64,000 nucleotides of DNA from NCBI GenBank assembly GCA_900074885.1, contig FJUW01000045.1:62001-126000 (forward strand). The letters are read 5' to 3'. Shown piece after piece: positions 1-9,675 of the stretch (positions are counted from its first letter, which is position 1; each line of letters begins with the position of its first letter). The notes below the pieces were generated by a model. It was not told where the DNA came from. It searched no databases and saw only the letters and a program-made list of their open reading frames with translations. Made by a program: the position numbers and the translations under genes. Source of the stretch: Rhynchosporium graminicola (Eukaryota; Ascomycota; Leotiomycetes; Helotiales; Ploettnerulaceae).

Positions 1-156
1 ACTGACAGAAGCTTGGCGTGATATGAAAAGCGGTGGTTTGCAGGATGGCAGAAATTGAATGGGCGCTTGGGAGCGGAAAGGTCAAGGAAAAGCAATGTAA
101 AGATGAATCCAAACAGATAACACGTGTACGCAGATTTTACATTTTAGTATTGGAAA

Positions 157-1219
157 TCAAGCCATGCTTTTCGCGGGATAACGCTTAGCCTTCCGTTTGT
201 TTGCCAACTTCATCCAAATCCCAATAGCACCAAGTATGACCATAAAACACAATCCCTTTTGCAACACGCTCCACTCGGCAGATTCGTTCGCGGCATCGGT
301 ATCTGGAACAACGGGAACAACAGGAGGCACGATGCCGGTCTTGATAGGTCCGGGGACGACAGTCGAAGTGTGGACGACTGGCGTTTCTGACTCTCCTGCA
401 ACGAATGCTGCTCCTCCATATTTGACATCTGTGCGTCGGACAGCCAGAATCAGCATGTCCACCAAAGCAAATGCGTGCTGTGCTGAAGGAAAGGTACTTT
501 ATAGTTCTACGTGGATACCTTCTGGTGGTACTGGGATCTCGCCGCTCTTGGCGATTGTCACTGCCACCTTTGGCTTGTCTCCGCCTCCCTTGGGGACGTT
601 CTCGATAGCTTGGACGACGGAGTAACCCTCGAGGACTTCGCCGAAGACGACGTGCTTTCCGTCGAGGTGGCTGTGAAGGAGTTAGCAGTGGAAGCTGGAA
701 ATGTTGAAGCCACTTACCCTGGGGTAGATGTGGTAATGAAGAATTGGGAACCGTTGGTATCTTCTCCAGCGTTGGCCATGGACAAAAGACCAACCTTGGA
801 GTGCTTCAACTTGAAGTTCTCATCGGGGAACTTGTCGCCGTAGACTACATTCCATTAGCACAGCCTTCGATTGTCAATAGCAGATACCTACTTGACTTTC
901 CACCAGTTCCATCTCCCTTTGTGAAGTCACCTCCCTGGATCATGAATCCCTTGATAACACGGTGGAAGGTAGAAGACTCAAATCCAAATCCCTTCTCTCC
1001 AGTAGCCAAAGCACGGAAGTTCTCAACAGTCTTTGGGACAGTTCCTCCGTATAATCCAATGACAATCTTGCCCATATCCTCTTCGCCATGTTTGATTTCG
1101 AAGAAGACCTTGGCAGTGATCTTAGGGCCCACGAGAGCTTCAGCTGTGCGCGAGAAGAATGCGAACGTGATGGCGATGATCAACATCACCGACACGACGA
1201 AGCGCTGAATAGTGAACAT
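157..1219 (-). CDS. cypB: ER cyclophilin B (peptidyl-prolyl cis-trans isomerase), two possible C-termini
   Basis: Catalyses cis-trans isomerisation of Xaa-Pro bonds in proteins folding in the secretory pathway. Exons on the minus strand are 1219-892, 844-718 and 670-499, giving 208 aa. An N-terminal hydrophobic signal sequence (about residues 1-28) is followed by a full cyclophilin fold with the [15 protein letters not shown] active-site block and the [13 protein letters not shown] segment. The short form ends in HVEL, resembling the H/K-x-E-L ER-retrieval tails of this family. A further intron (429-518, GT-AG, CTGAT branch-like site) would skip that tail and stop and join 519 to 428-157, giving 292 aa with a Pro/Val-rich stalk, one transmembrane helix ([14 protein letters not shown]) and a basic tail. 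Both forms close in frame. The family call is very sure; which form predominates is inferred. Confidence 0.93.
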
Positions 1220-1520
1220 TTTGAATTCAATTGGTGGTTTTTGGTTAATGCTGTACGAATGTGATCGTGGCACATTTAAAGGTCGAGGTTGAAAGCAAAT
1301 TGAGATTAGAAGCGCACTCAGGGACTCAGGGAGGGGAGCTTGCTCGGATACCAACTAGAGTTTCGAATAGGTGTCGATTACAATGGGCTAAGTCACGTGT
1401 TGGTGGGCGGTAAGAGCTCGAAAGTGGCAGAAAATGTAAAGACGACAACACCAAAATTGGACCCGCGATATTCCGCAAATTCTTCCTCCATTCCAAGCTG
1501 CTACAAGGTAAATTCACACA
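1220..1520. promoter_or_regulatory. Shared divergent promoter of cypB and mitochondrial uS13 gene
   Basis: The 301 bp between the start codons of two head-to-head genes must hold both promoters and 5' leaders. It contains a CACGTG-like E-box core around 1393-1398 (tcacgtg). No TATA box is obvious. The boundary positions are inferred from the coding models only. Confidence 0.4.
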
Positions 1521-1981
1521 ATGGTAAACCCAAGATGACTGTATTTCATTCTGTAATATGCTTACATCTCCAGGTCTTCTTACTCGGCATTCCCTTCGCT
1601 GAAACGAAGCTCCTAAAGGTATCTCCTCCGCCCATTACCAACCCACCCGACACATCTAACCTTTCTCAGGCCTGCCTCGAGCGCTTCTACGGTATCGGCG
1701 CTCAGCACTCATCCCGCATGCTAGCCAAACACTCCATCTTTCCAGCGGCACGAATTGGTGACCTGCCCACTAAGACCATCCTCGCTCTCGATGCCGACTT
1801 ATCAGCCATGAAGATCGAGAACGAATTACGGCACGAGATGCGGGCGAATATCCTGCGTCTGAGGACAATGGGTAGCTATAGGGGCGTGAGACATGCAATG
1901 GGTTATCCGGTTCGAGGACAGAGGACGAGGAGCCAGATCATGAATTCGAGGAAATTGAATAGGACGACGAGGATTGGTTGA
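1521..1981 (+). CDS. Mitochondrial small-subunit ribosomal protein uS13m
   Basis: A component of the mitochondrial ribosome small-subunit head (bacterial S13 family; yeast Sws2). Exons are 1521-1523, 1574-1618 and 1670-1981, giving 119 aa. The protein has the family core: an N-terminal IPFAETKLLK, the helix ACLERFYGIG, then the near-invariant SYRGVRHAMGYPVRGQRTR block near the C-terminus, which binds rRNA. The length fits the family. The first exon is just the ATG: the start codon is directly followed by GTAAAC and the frame resumes at 1574 with VFLLGIPF. No upstream ATG gives a better N-terminus, and the spliced frame closes exactly. It is head-to-head with cypB. Confidence 0.9.
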
Positions 1982-2255
1982 AGAGGGACACCTTGATTGA
2001 AGTGGGGTTATGATATGATATGGAGCATTTGCTGGCGTAGGATTGGGCTTGGTTGTAGGAATATTGTATGAATTGGGATGCTGTCTTTGATCTCAGGTTG
2101 CAAAGTCAAGTTTTTGAATGATCACTCTTGTCATGTCTTCAAAAGCCGAAATGACATTGAAGTAGTTATTCGCTCAGGCCCTGATGGTCGATCGTCGCAC
2201 CTTCCTCCGCGAGAATCATTGGCCATATTAAAGTCACAAGTTCAGTTCCTGAAAT

Positions 2256-3785
2256 TCAAGCCTTTCCACCAGACGGCTTCTCGTTCTCCTTCTTCAGACC
2301 GGACAACATGTCCCTCAGGCCCTGCTTCGTTACCACCTTTCCATCCTTGCCCTTGCCCTTCTTCGGCTTCTTGCCCTCCTTCTTGCCCTCCTCTCCCTTT
2401 GGCGGGCCCTCAAATCCGTACTCGTCCATCTCCTCCCATGGGACCTGTACACCATTGATGCGCTCTCCGATCTTCTTATCATTCACCCACGTGATCTACA
2501 AACAGGAGGGTTAGCAAAGGCTTATTAATGGTGCAACAAGATCTTATGACATTCTTGTCAATGTATGAAGAAGATCTTGCGATACTGCAAAGATTAACGT
2601 ACCGTGTGGCTCTTCAGCTCGTTCGGGGCAAGAGGTGGGTTCCACTCGCTGCCTCCTCCTGTACCTGATCGTCCACCCGTGCCCGCGTTGCTACCTCTCA
2701 TGGTGGGAACTGAAGCTGAAGTCGAAGCTGAACCTGAACCAGAACCAAAGGTACCGAACTTGGAAGTGGCCTCAGCCGCAGGGGTGTGGGTAACAGTGAC
2801 AGTCTTGGTAATACTCTCTTTGAGCATCTCCATCAGATTCTTGTCACTTTCTGCACTGTATCTGTCACCATCATCAGCCTCATCACTCGAGTATCCACCT
2901 CCATGCTCCTCTGCTTGAGTCGACATGATGAGTGAGTATCCGGCGAATGCGTCGTGGTTTTGGTGGTAGGCGGGCGTGTCGATGAGGGGAGGGCGTTGGA
3001 TGGCAGGGCCGCGAGGACTGGGGTCGTGGGGAGATGGGAAGGGCTTGCAGGTGGAGTTGGTGATGGGTAAGATGTTGTGAGGCTTGACAGGTGTATTCTT
3101 TGGTGGGACAATCCCTGATGACTCCCTCAAGATGGACGTAAGAGGGGCTCCGGATTGAACTGTTGTCAAGTGTCGGTCTGGTGATGGAGCTGAAGATCGG
3201 AGTGAACGTGGGACCTGGCCTTCTCTCGCGCCTGATGGTTGATGGGAGGTACTGGTGATGACGTAGTACTCAGAGCCGTCAGAAGGCGTTGGTGATGAAG
3301 AAGGTGAAGAATAAGGTAAAGATGAGAGTGCGTCAGATTGGCCTTGTCCTCGTTCAATATCTTCAGCCACGCGTGACAAAGCTTCCGTCAGTCTCTCTGG
3401 AGCAGGACCTTCACCTTGAGCGTCAACTTGGTATGGAGTTTCAACCCAGTGTGAAGAAACACCTGGTGGTGGCGCGTCGGAACGTGCAGACTGTGGATTG
3501 ATACGGTGACTGTAACTTCCGAGGCTACTGGTGCGAGTGGGAAGTGGAAGGATCTCTCTCTCAACAGATTGGAGAACTGTCTCGAATTCGTTGGCGTTGT
3601 TGATGCAAGGTGAGGGTGCGGAGGAGCGCGCATTGCGGTCTTTGTTTACTTCTTACGTCAGCTTTCTGCTCCTCGAGACCCTCGAAGAAAGAATATAATA
3701 TCATTCGAGGGATGAGTAGAGACAGCTTACAGTTCTTTCCATGGTTGTTCGTGCTAGACGTGTTCTTCTTTCCTGATTTACCCAT
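2256..3785 (-). CDS. Hypothetical Ser/Pro-rich protein, 446 aa
   Basis: I do not recognise a family. The model is exons 3785-3731, 3648-2603 and 2495-2256, which closes in frame at 446 aa. The start is the ATG of MGKSGKKNTSS. The middle is low-complexity and rich in Ser, Pro and Gly, as in disordered fungal proteins, with an acidic patch (SSDEADDGDRYSAESD) before a short helix (NLMEMLKESITKTVTVT). The C-terminus is the most ordered-looking part: EWNPPLAPNELKSHT joined by the last intron to ITWVNDKKIGERINGVQVPW, then a Lys-rich tail (GKKEGKKPKKGKGKDGK). The splice at 2496-2602 has a good TAG acceptor; the first acceptor (GAAG, 3649) was chosen by frame and is less sure. Confidence 0.65.
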
Positions 3786-4789
3786 TTTTGCGGTTGAAAC
3801 GATGGTTGTGGTGTTTTTCGAAGAGAAGGTGGAGGTGGAGAACTCAAGGGGAGTTTATATTCGAGATCTGCCAGGCGGTGAGAGCTCAAACAGAATAAGG
3901 CATCCGTTTGTTTGCTCTTGAAAGGTGAAGAGAACCGCTGCATCTGAATGCCTGATTGGAGATGGACTGAGAGAGACAAGTGTATTCAACATCGTCCAGT
4001 AATAGACCTAATAGGCCTGTGACTACTCCTGTATTAAGCACTCTCCTCTATGAATGCAACGAAATTATTGCAGCTATTTCAATCCTTCAAAGCATTTGCT
4101 GCATCGTGCTGCATCGCGCTGCACAACTACTTCTGCGACATTATCATAATAGCATGATGCTTAACATACCTGATCGCATCCTGGCTAAAATACTCAAGCT
4201 TCTCTCTATATCTAAATTAAATTCTACATCTAAATAAAAGCTGCGTTGCATTGCCAATCGCCTTTTCTGTCAATTTGTGACGTTGGTGCATGGTTGTTTT
4301 GTTCGCTTAGATGCCTGCCAAAACCTGACATCAAGCCTGCTCCAGAAGCATGCCCCCTTGATCTAAAATCACTTCCAAAGCTCGTTGAAAAAGATAGAAG
4401 CATCTCAGAAAACCACAGTTTTAGACTGATTCTTTAGATAATTCTGTTCAAAGACTGAGGTAGTTAAGAATAAGCATCCTCTGTCAAGCGGAATTGAATA
4501 CTGAAGCGTAGAAGCTTCAAAAAGAAGAGACAGAAACGGTCGTTGTGTTCATACTACCACGTTGTGGCAATTTGAGCTCCGGCATTTGATAACTTAGGAG
4601 CTTCATGAACGATATAACGATTTCTAGGCCTTACTCCAAAGCTTCAAAGTCTGCGTGCCCAAGCATAAAGAATTATACATCCAGCTTGTATCATCCAAAC
4701 CTCCATGCCCGCCTAGCAATACTCAATGATATCCAATATTCATCACCATATCCATTACCAATATTTAACGCATGCCCCAATGTGGTTTC
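3786..4789. other. Intergenic, about 1 kb
   Basis: Short open stretches on both strands lack start context, splice sites or protein-like composition. The part near 3786-3980 is likely the 5' leader of the upstream minus-strand gene. I see no feature I can name. Confidence 0.4.
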
Positions 4790-5359
4790 TCATGCTCCAA
4801 TCTTTAACCACTCCATGTCAATATCCCCTTCATCATCCTCCTTCTTCCCATCATCCAAATCCATCCCATCCCTAAGCTCCTTTCTACTTTCTCTCTCTTC
4901 TCTGTCCTCGCTCGATCTCTTCGAAGTATCTCCCATACAATATCCCGTCAATGAAACTCCATCCATCATCTCAGAAAGCTCCAACTCCAACCTTCCATGC
5001 CTTGCACTCATCTTATTCGCTCTGACTGTCCTAACAGACTTCTTGAAAATCGCAGGCTCAGTATGCTTGAGTGAATCGCGGGGAACATGCTTCGACTTGA
5101 ATCCAGCCCATTTTATGGAGTTTGCTGGTTGAATTACTGCTTTGGAATTGTTAGCTTGTGGGTCGAGATATGCTGCGTGGCGGGAGGGAGGAGAAGGGTG
5201 GCGGAGCGCGAGGGAGAGAGTGGAATAAATACTTTGGTGCATTCCATCATTATCTGCCGGCTGCCTTGAAGAGGTCGCAGGGACGGAGGATGCGCGCGTC
5301 CTTTGCCCTATGATGGGTCGGATTGTTCTTTTTGCCTCGATATATCGGTCATCTGCCAT
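4790..5359 (-). CDS. Hypothetical protein, 189 aa, acidic C-terminus
   Basis: A single-exon ATG frame. No family was recognised. The N-terminus is basic (MADDRYIEAKRTIRPIIGQR), the middle carries several basic and hydroxyl-rich segments (KWAGFKSKHVPRDSLK, FKKSVRTVRANK), and the C-terminal 50 residues are strongly acidic (DGMDLDDGKKEDDEGDIDMEW). This charge separation looks like a small nuclear or scaffold protein but does not assign a function. An overlapping plus-strand frame (4605-5132) is a Ser/Leu-rich shadow. An undetected intron in the middle cannot be excluded. Confidence 0.5.
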   Translation of the reverse strand: MADDRYIEAKRTIRPIIGQRTRASSVPATSSRQPADNDGMHQSIYSTLSLALRHPSPPSRHAAYLDPQANNSKAVIQPANSIKWAGFKSKHVPRDSLKHTEPAIFKKSVRTVRANKMSARHGRLELELSEMMDGVSLTGYCMGDTSKRSSEDREERESRKELRDGMDLDDGKKEDDEGDIDMEWLKIGA

Positions 5360-5950
5360 TCATATTATTATTTGCTCTTTCTCTCTCCTATGGCTAGCAG
5401 TTTGTGCGCATGAGAAATACCTTTTGGTTCACGTCGGGGTGCCATGGATTTAAAAATATGGGTTTGCTATAATGTGCTTCCGACTGTGATGTTGGGGTTC
5501 AAGGAGCTGGAAGGTGGAAATGGAGATGGCTGGGAGGGAAGGCGCGAATGGGAAGGCAGCAACGAGGGTTGGCTTCGATCATATTATTGCAGTACATTAA
5601 TTATTATTTATTCTGTCACTGGTATTTTATCGAAATTGAATCACAGTGGAGTATTTCTCAATGGTTTATTTAACTCGCATTGAGAGGTTTTTACTCCGAG
5701 AATGCAATATCTTTCCGCTCATTGACTGCCTTAACACTGTCCTTTGGCGATCTGAAGACATTGATAATCGCTAAAGAAGCATTAGATACGCGCAAGAAGA
5801 AGCGATGATTGACCAGTGCTTACGTATAATGATCTGACACTGCAATGACTTCCTGCCCAATGGCTGGTGATTCTATCGTTATCCTCCAAGATCTGACGAC
5901 ATTGCTAACGACTGTCCTAGCCTCAGATGGAAGAGCGCACTCGAAGAAAC
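5360..5950. other. Intergenic, about 590 bp
   Basis: AT-rich flank between two minus-strand genes. Two phrases recur near 5800-5860 and 5920-5965: 'atgattgaccagtgc' occurs at about 5804 and again at about 5952. The second overlaps the end of the next gene, so a small local duplication is likely. Confidence 0.35.
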
Positions 5951-6718
5951 CTATGATTGACCAGTGCCCTCATAATACTCGTGCTTATGTCCACCATGAG
6001 GAGACCACCACTTAGCCCTCTCAAGATCATCCTTCTCAGCCTTCTGCTGCGGGTGAAGACCAGCCATCCACATCTGATTCTCCTTCTCCTTGGCGGTAGT
6101 CATGAGGGTTGTGGCATTATCAGTTGAAGTCTTTGATCCATCCGGATTGGAAAGTCCAAGGGCGGCTGGTTGCGGAGTCGTGGCTTCGGCAGCAGACGAA
6201 TCGAGGGCTTGACCTTCCTTGGCTAATTTTTCGGCAGCCCAAATCACTTTCCACTCTCTGATTGTATGAGCTCTAGTCTTGACAGGTTTCTCTTCCTTGG
6301 CCGGCTTCGATTTCTGAATTGACTTCTCTGCGAGAGCAGGGACTGACGTCTGTGCAGGAGCTTGAGCATTATCTGTGTCGGCGATCTTGGGCTTGCGGAT
6401 CTTGCGTTGAGTTTGATCGGACATCTTCTTGGCTTCGACGGATAGTTCAGATGCTTTGGACTTGGCTTGCATAATTCTTGAAGAATTTCTTTGGCCGAGA
6501 GGTGGTGGCTGAGATGATTGAGGTGCGTTCGACTTCGCGAGAGGTGGTGGCTTAGATGATTGAGATGCGTTAGACTTGGCAAGCGATACTCGGAGGGAAC
6601 TTCTTCGACCGAGCGAAGGCTGAGATCCAGCTACCTCGCTGTCTCCAACATTCGAAGCAGTTACCGCTGTGGCATCTTTATCCTGGGGCATATTCTCTTC
6701 CATTGGAAGGTCAGCCAT
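5951..6718 (-). CDS. Hypothetical Ala/Ser/Lys-rich protein, 255 aa
   Basis: One open frame. I chose the ATG at 6718 (MADLPMEENMPQ) because the frame's extension upstream has no ATG. No family was recognised. Residues about 45-90 contain a short imperfect tandem repeat (LAKSNASQSSKPPP / LAKSNAPQSSQPPP). A basic central part follows (AKKMSDQTQRKIRKPK), then a helical segment (TIREWKVIWAAEKLAKEG). The C-terminus ends in an aromatic, histidine-bearing tail (ERAKWWSPHGGHKHEYYEG), the most distinctive feature. It is probably disordered and probably lineage-restricted. Confidence 0.6.
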   Translation of the reverse strand: MADLPMEENMPQDKDATAVTASNVGDSEVAGSQPSLGRRSSLRVSLAKSNASQSSKPPPLAKSNAPQSSQPPPLGQRNSSRIMQAKSKASELSVEAKKMSDQTQRKIRKPKIADTDNAQAPAQTSVPALAEKSIQKSKPAKEEKPVKTRAHTIREWKVIWAAEKLAKEGQALDSSAAEATTPQPAALGLSNPDGSKTSTDNATTLMTTAKEKENQMWMAGLHPQQKAEKDDLERAKWWSPHGGHKHEYYEGTGQS

Positions 6719-7253
6719 GATTGGAATGGGGAAGCGAGCGAGCACCTGTAGTCCAATCCAATGAAATGGAGTGAGATGTCTCTGAGCTTGAGGTTGTTCG
6801 AGAGGTGGAAGAACGGAATGGAAATTTCGAAAAGGAAAACGTAGTGGGCGGCCAAAGGTGAAAGAGCGCTAAGCAAATTAAGCGAGATAAACAAGACTGT
6901 GGACGTCGCGCGTTGTTATGCAGTCATGCCTCAGCCTTGTCTCGCGTCTTCAGCCTCGAGCTATATTTTTCGTTCATATTGATCTCTGAACTGATTTTCG
7001 ATCTGCACAGGTGAAAAGAATTTCTACTTGCATACTCGCGCTTACCCGTGCTTTCTTGAGCACGTTTTTCTGCAAGAGGTGTCGATTGCAGCACTTTACA
7101 TATTCTTTACTAAACGAGTGAGTACGCTCTGATATTATAAGAGAGCTTGACTTGAAGCTGAGGTGCTGGATTCATAGACACAAATCTTATCCTGGATCTT
7201 TGGCTGACTTCTCAAATTATTGTAGGTTCAGCCCTACGAACTTGCGACTAAGC
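6719..7253. promoter_or_regulatory. Divergent intergenic region between two hypothetical genes
   Basis: About 535 bp separates the minus-strand gene ending upstream at 6718 and the plus-strand gene at 7254. It must contain both promoters. A possible 5'-UTR acceptor (ttattgtag, about 7218-7225) lies just before the plus-strand start. No clear TATA box was identified. Confidence 0.35.
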
Positions 7254-7943
7254 ATGGCGCCTCAAATGCTTTCTAACTACGAGGAGATTGCTAGCAGTGC
7301 TGAGAATCTCCAAGATGCACCTTCATCCAACATAGAGCTCCCTTTAGCCTCGATCAACGAGAAAACTGTCAAAATCGTCACTTCTACAAAAGATCCTCCT
7401 CCTTATTCCACGATGCTGGGCCGAAGTCGACGATGCAAACCCTGGATAGATACCGTGAATACCCTTACAATATCGGCCGTCGACATCTTCGAACACCTTT
7501 GCAACCGTAAATATACAACTCGGAAACTACGCCTTCGCACCCGCGATCTCCTTCATGCCCTGCATAAACTGCGAGATCGCTGGAACGCGGAGAGTCCTTA
7601 CAACACTATCGATTCCTACGATCCCAACAATCCTCATCTTCCTCGACTCAATCAATTCGATCCCTATAAGAATATCTCAAGGCCGAGAGCGGGTGAAAGT
7701 CTTTATCATAAGAAATTCATGGCCTCTATCATTGAAGTGTTTGACGACCTCTACGAGCGTGCTAATACACCTGTTCGCGCCCGCGAGTTTCACAACACTC
7801 TGTTTGACCTGCGTGATAATTGGGATAGCAGGGATCACAAGAAGCATAGCTCTTTATACGCCGCTGCACCCAAAGCCACGAATGAAGGCTTCGTGACCAA
7901 GACTGGGAAGTTATTCTCTGTTTTGAAAGGAGGATTGGCATGA
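7254..7943 (+). CDS. Hypothetical protein with two repeated helical motifs, 229 aa
   Basis: A single exon; the ATG at 7254 (MAPQMLSNYEEIAS) is preferred because the upstream in-frame extension reads like leader sequence. No known family was recognised. The protein carries two copies of a helix-rich motif: DIFEHLCNRKYTTRKLRLRT...LRDRW and EVFDDLYERANTPVRAREFH...LRDNW. Each copy has hydrophobic-Asp/Glu, 'Thr-x-x-x-Arg' and 'Leu-Arg-Asp-x-Trp' positions, so the gene likely grew by internal duplication. A Pro/Tyr linker (DSYDPNNPHLPRLNQFDPYK) joins them. The C-terminus is short and basic. Function unknown. Confidence 0.65.
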   Translation: MAPQMLSNYEEIASSAENLQDAPSSNIELPLASINEKTVKIVTSTKDPPPYSTMLGRSRRCKPWIDTVNTLTISAVDIFEHLCNRKYTTRKLRLRTRDLLHALHKLRDRWNAESPYNTIDSYDPNNPHLPRLNQFDPYKNISRPRAGESLYHKKFMASIIEVFDDLYERANTPVRAREFHNTLFDLRDNWDSRDHKKHSSLYAAAPKATNEGFVTKTGKLFSVLKGGLA

Positions 7944-8124
7944 AATACTAGGTTGGATTTAGGAAGGATACTTGGATTGGCATCGGACTTCTCAATCACG
8001 GCTCAGTTGAAGTCCTCAACAATCTCTCAACGTTTCTATAATTCAATTATAATGCCCAACGATGCTTTGATGGCTTTGGAGTAATACTCTACACCTATTC
8101 AAACCTGAATCCTCTTTTTTTGTG

Positions 8125-8858
8125 CTAGTGTCTTCGCTCTTCTGCTGATTGAACTATCTCAAGAGGTTTCATTGGCGCCTGGCCTGGTACAGGAGTGTCC
8201 GCTTTCAAATATGGCGCCCAGTTGCCTCGTTGTATCATTTTCGATCTGTTGGGAAGAGGTCGCCGTGCGTTGGGAGCTGCTTTGAAATGCGTACTACCCA
8301 ATAGTAAGTTAGTACGGCTTGCTGATGACCCACCGAGAGGAGGCGATATATGTCCCAAGATGATTTTTGGAAATTGGAAGGTGAATAAAATGTGTATTCC
8401 GAAACTTGCCCAGGTCCTTCATGAGAGAAATAAGAAGAATCCTCCTCGGATCCGTAGTCCGCAATCTCTGCCGGCTCGGCTTTCACTTGCACCTCCTCCC
8501 TCATAGCTCCCAAAACGATAGCAATTCGTTCTCGCAGCAGAGCCGCAACATCGCATCGAGTAATAAACTCAGGATCCATTGTCGCAGCAGTTTCTAAAAT
8601 CGCTTCAACGTCCTCCTCGATAGCTTCTATTACGCCCTTGGTAGTGCAAGATTGCGCAGGGGAGTCTTTGTGTTGATGCAGAAGCCCTTGGGCGTTTCGG
8701 ATGGTGGTGAGAAGATCTAAGACAAAGTCCCGGAGGTTGGCGACGGAGGAAAGTTGCCAGTTAAAATAGTGATCTGCCAGTATGTAGCGCATCTGCGCGA
8801 GGTCATCGTAGACCGGGTCGAAGGAGCCCTCTAGGGAATACTTAGTACGGTCGGTCAT
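8125..8858 (-). CDS. Hypothetical protein, about 205 aa, with a possible GC-AG intron
   Basis: The ATG at 8858 (MTDRTKYSLEGSFDPVYDD) opens a helical, acidic protein. No family was recognised. The first part (to about residue 149) is clear. The end depends on splicing. Using a GC donor (CCTGG|GCAAGT at 8409) with a perfect TACTAAC branch point and TAG acceptor (8294), the exons 8858-8410 and 8293-8125 close in frame. They give a protein-like basic tail (RRPLPNRSKMIQRGNWAPY... EIVQSAEERRH). Without splicing the frame runs to 8235 with a less convincing tail. A GT donor at GTGGGT is a third option. Confidence 0.6.
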
Positions 8859-9675
8859 CTTACGAGGTTGGAATCTCGTTCCAGATTAGAGCAGATAGTA
8901 TCTTAATATTCGAGATCTGATTCTGGGAAGAGACTAGATGCAAATGACTATCTCAAAATTGATACTGCATCCTAGAAAATCAGGACAGGCTGCTTTGGAA
9001 AGATCACTTTGAACAATTACATAGGGAGGTTCTGGTTTGATAAGGTGACTTACTTTCGAACTCTGGAAGGCAACAACAAATAAATAGGCAGCAAAGTCTG
9101 GAGTACACGAGTTATCAGTTAATACAGTGACTCACCACAAAGTAGGGTCGTTCGGACAAAGACGCGCCGTGGCCAGCGTAATACTCGCCTAAACAACGCT
9201 AGCTCTCCTCTATTCACAATTCACTTAATACTTCCAAAGCTTTCCGTTTAATACGATGCCCAGTAGAGCATTTATTCTGTAATACATTAAATAATGTGTG
9301 GCTCTTGGTATTCACGATGTTCAATATCGGAATTTCCTTCGGCGCAAGTCAACCGGAGGATGCGACATAGCACGTGACCATGCCAATATCAACAGCGTGC
9401 CCTCTACCCCGAACCCGTATTTTCGTGACTAGGCATCTTTTCCGGATTTACTCTTTGTAACGTTAATCAATCTTTCTTCTGCCTAAAAAGATAGATCATA
9501 ATCAGCCTCGATTCTGAATGCATTATTGAGATGCGCTATTTACCAACCAATATCTTGAAGCACTATTCCAACTATTTTTGAGCATAGGACGATCTCTGAA
9601 CTCGGAACAAGGAGTCAAATAGCTCTCAAATACCGAAGGGAGAGGTTTTCGCGGCTAAGTAGGACATACAGGAGA
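8859..9675. other. Intergenic, about 815 bp
   Basis: Divergent spacer between a minus-strand and a plus-strand gene, so it should contain two promoters. A CACGTGACC E-box-like site lies near 9371. No coding signal seen. Confidence 0.4.

Noticed and set aside
157..793. Several overlapping minus- and plus-strand frames over the cyclophilin 3' part
   Set aside because: Shadows of the cypB exons in other frames.
4605..5132. Plus-strand open frame of 175 codons
   Set aside because: It overlaps the minus-strand 189-aa gene antisense, is Ser/Leu low-complexity, and the minus-strand product has far more coding character.
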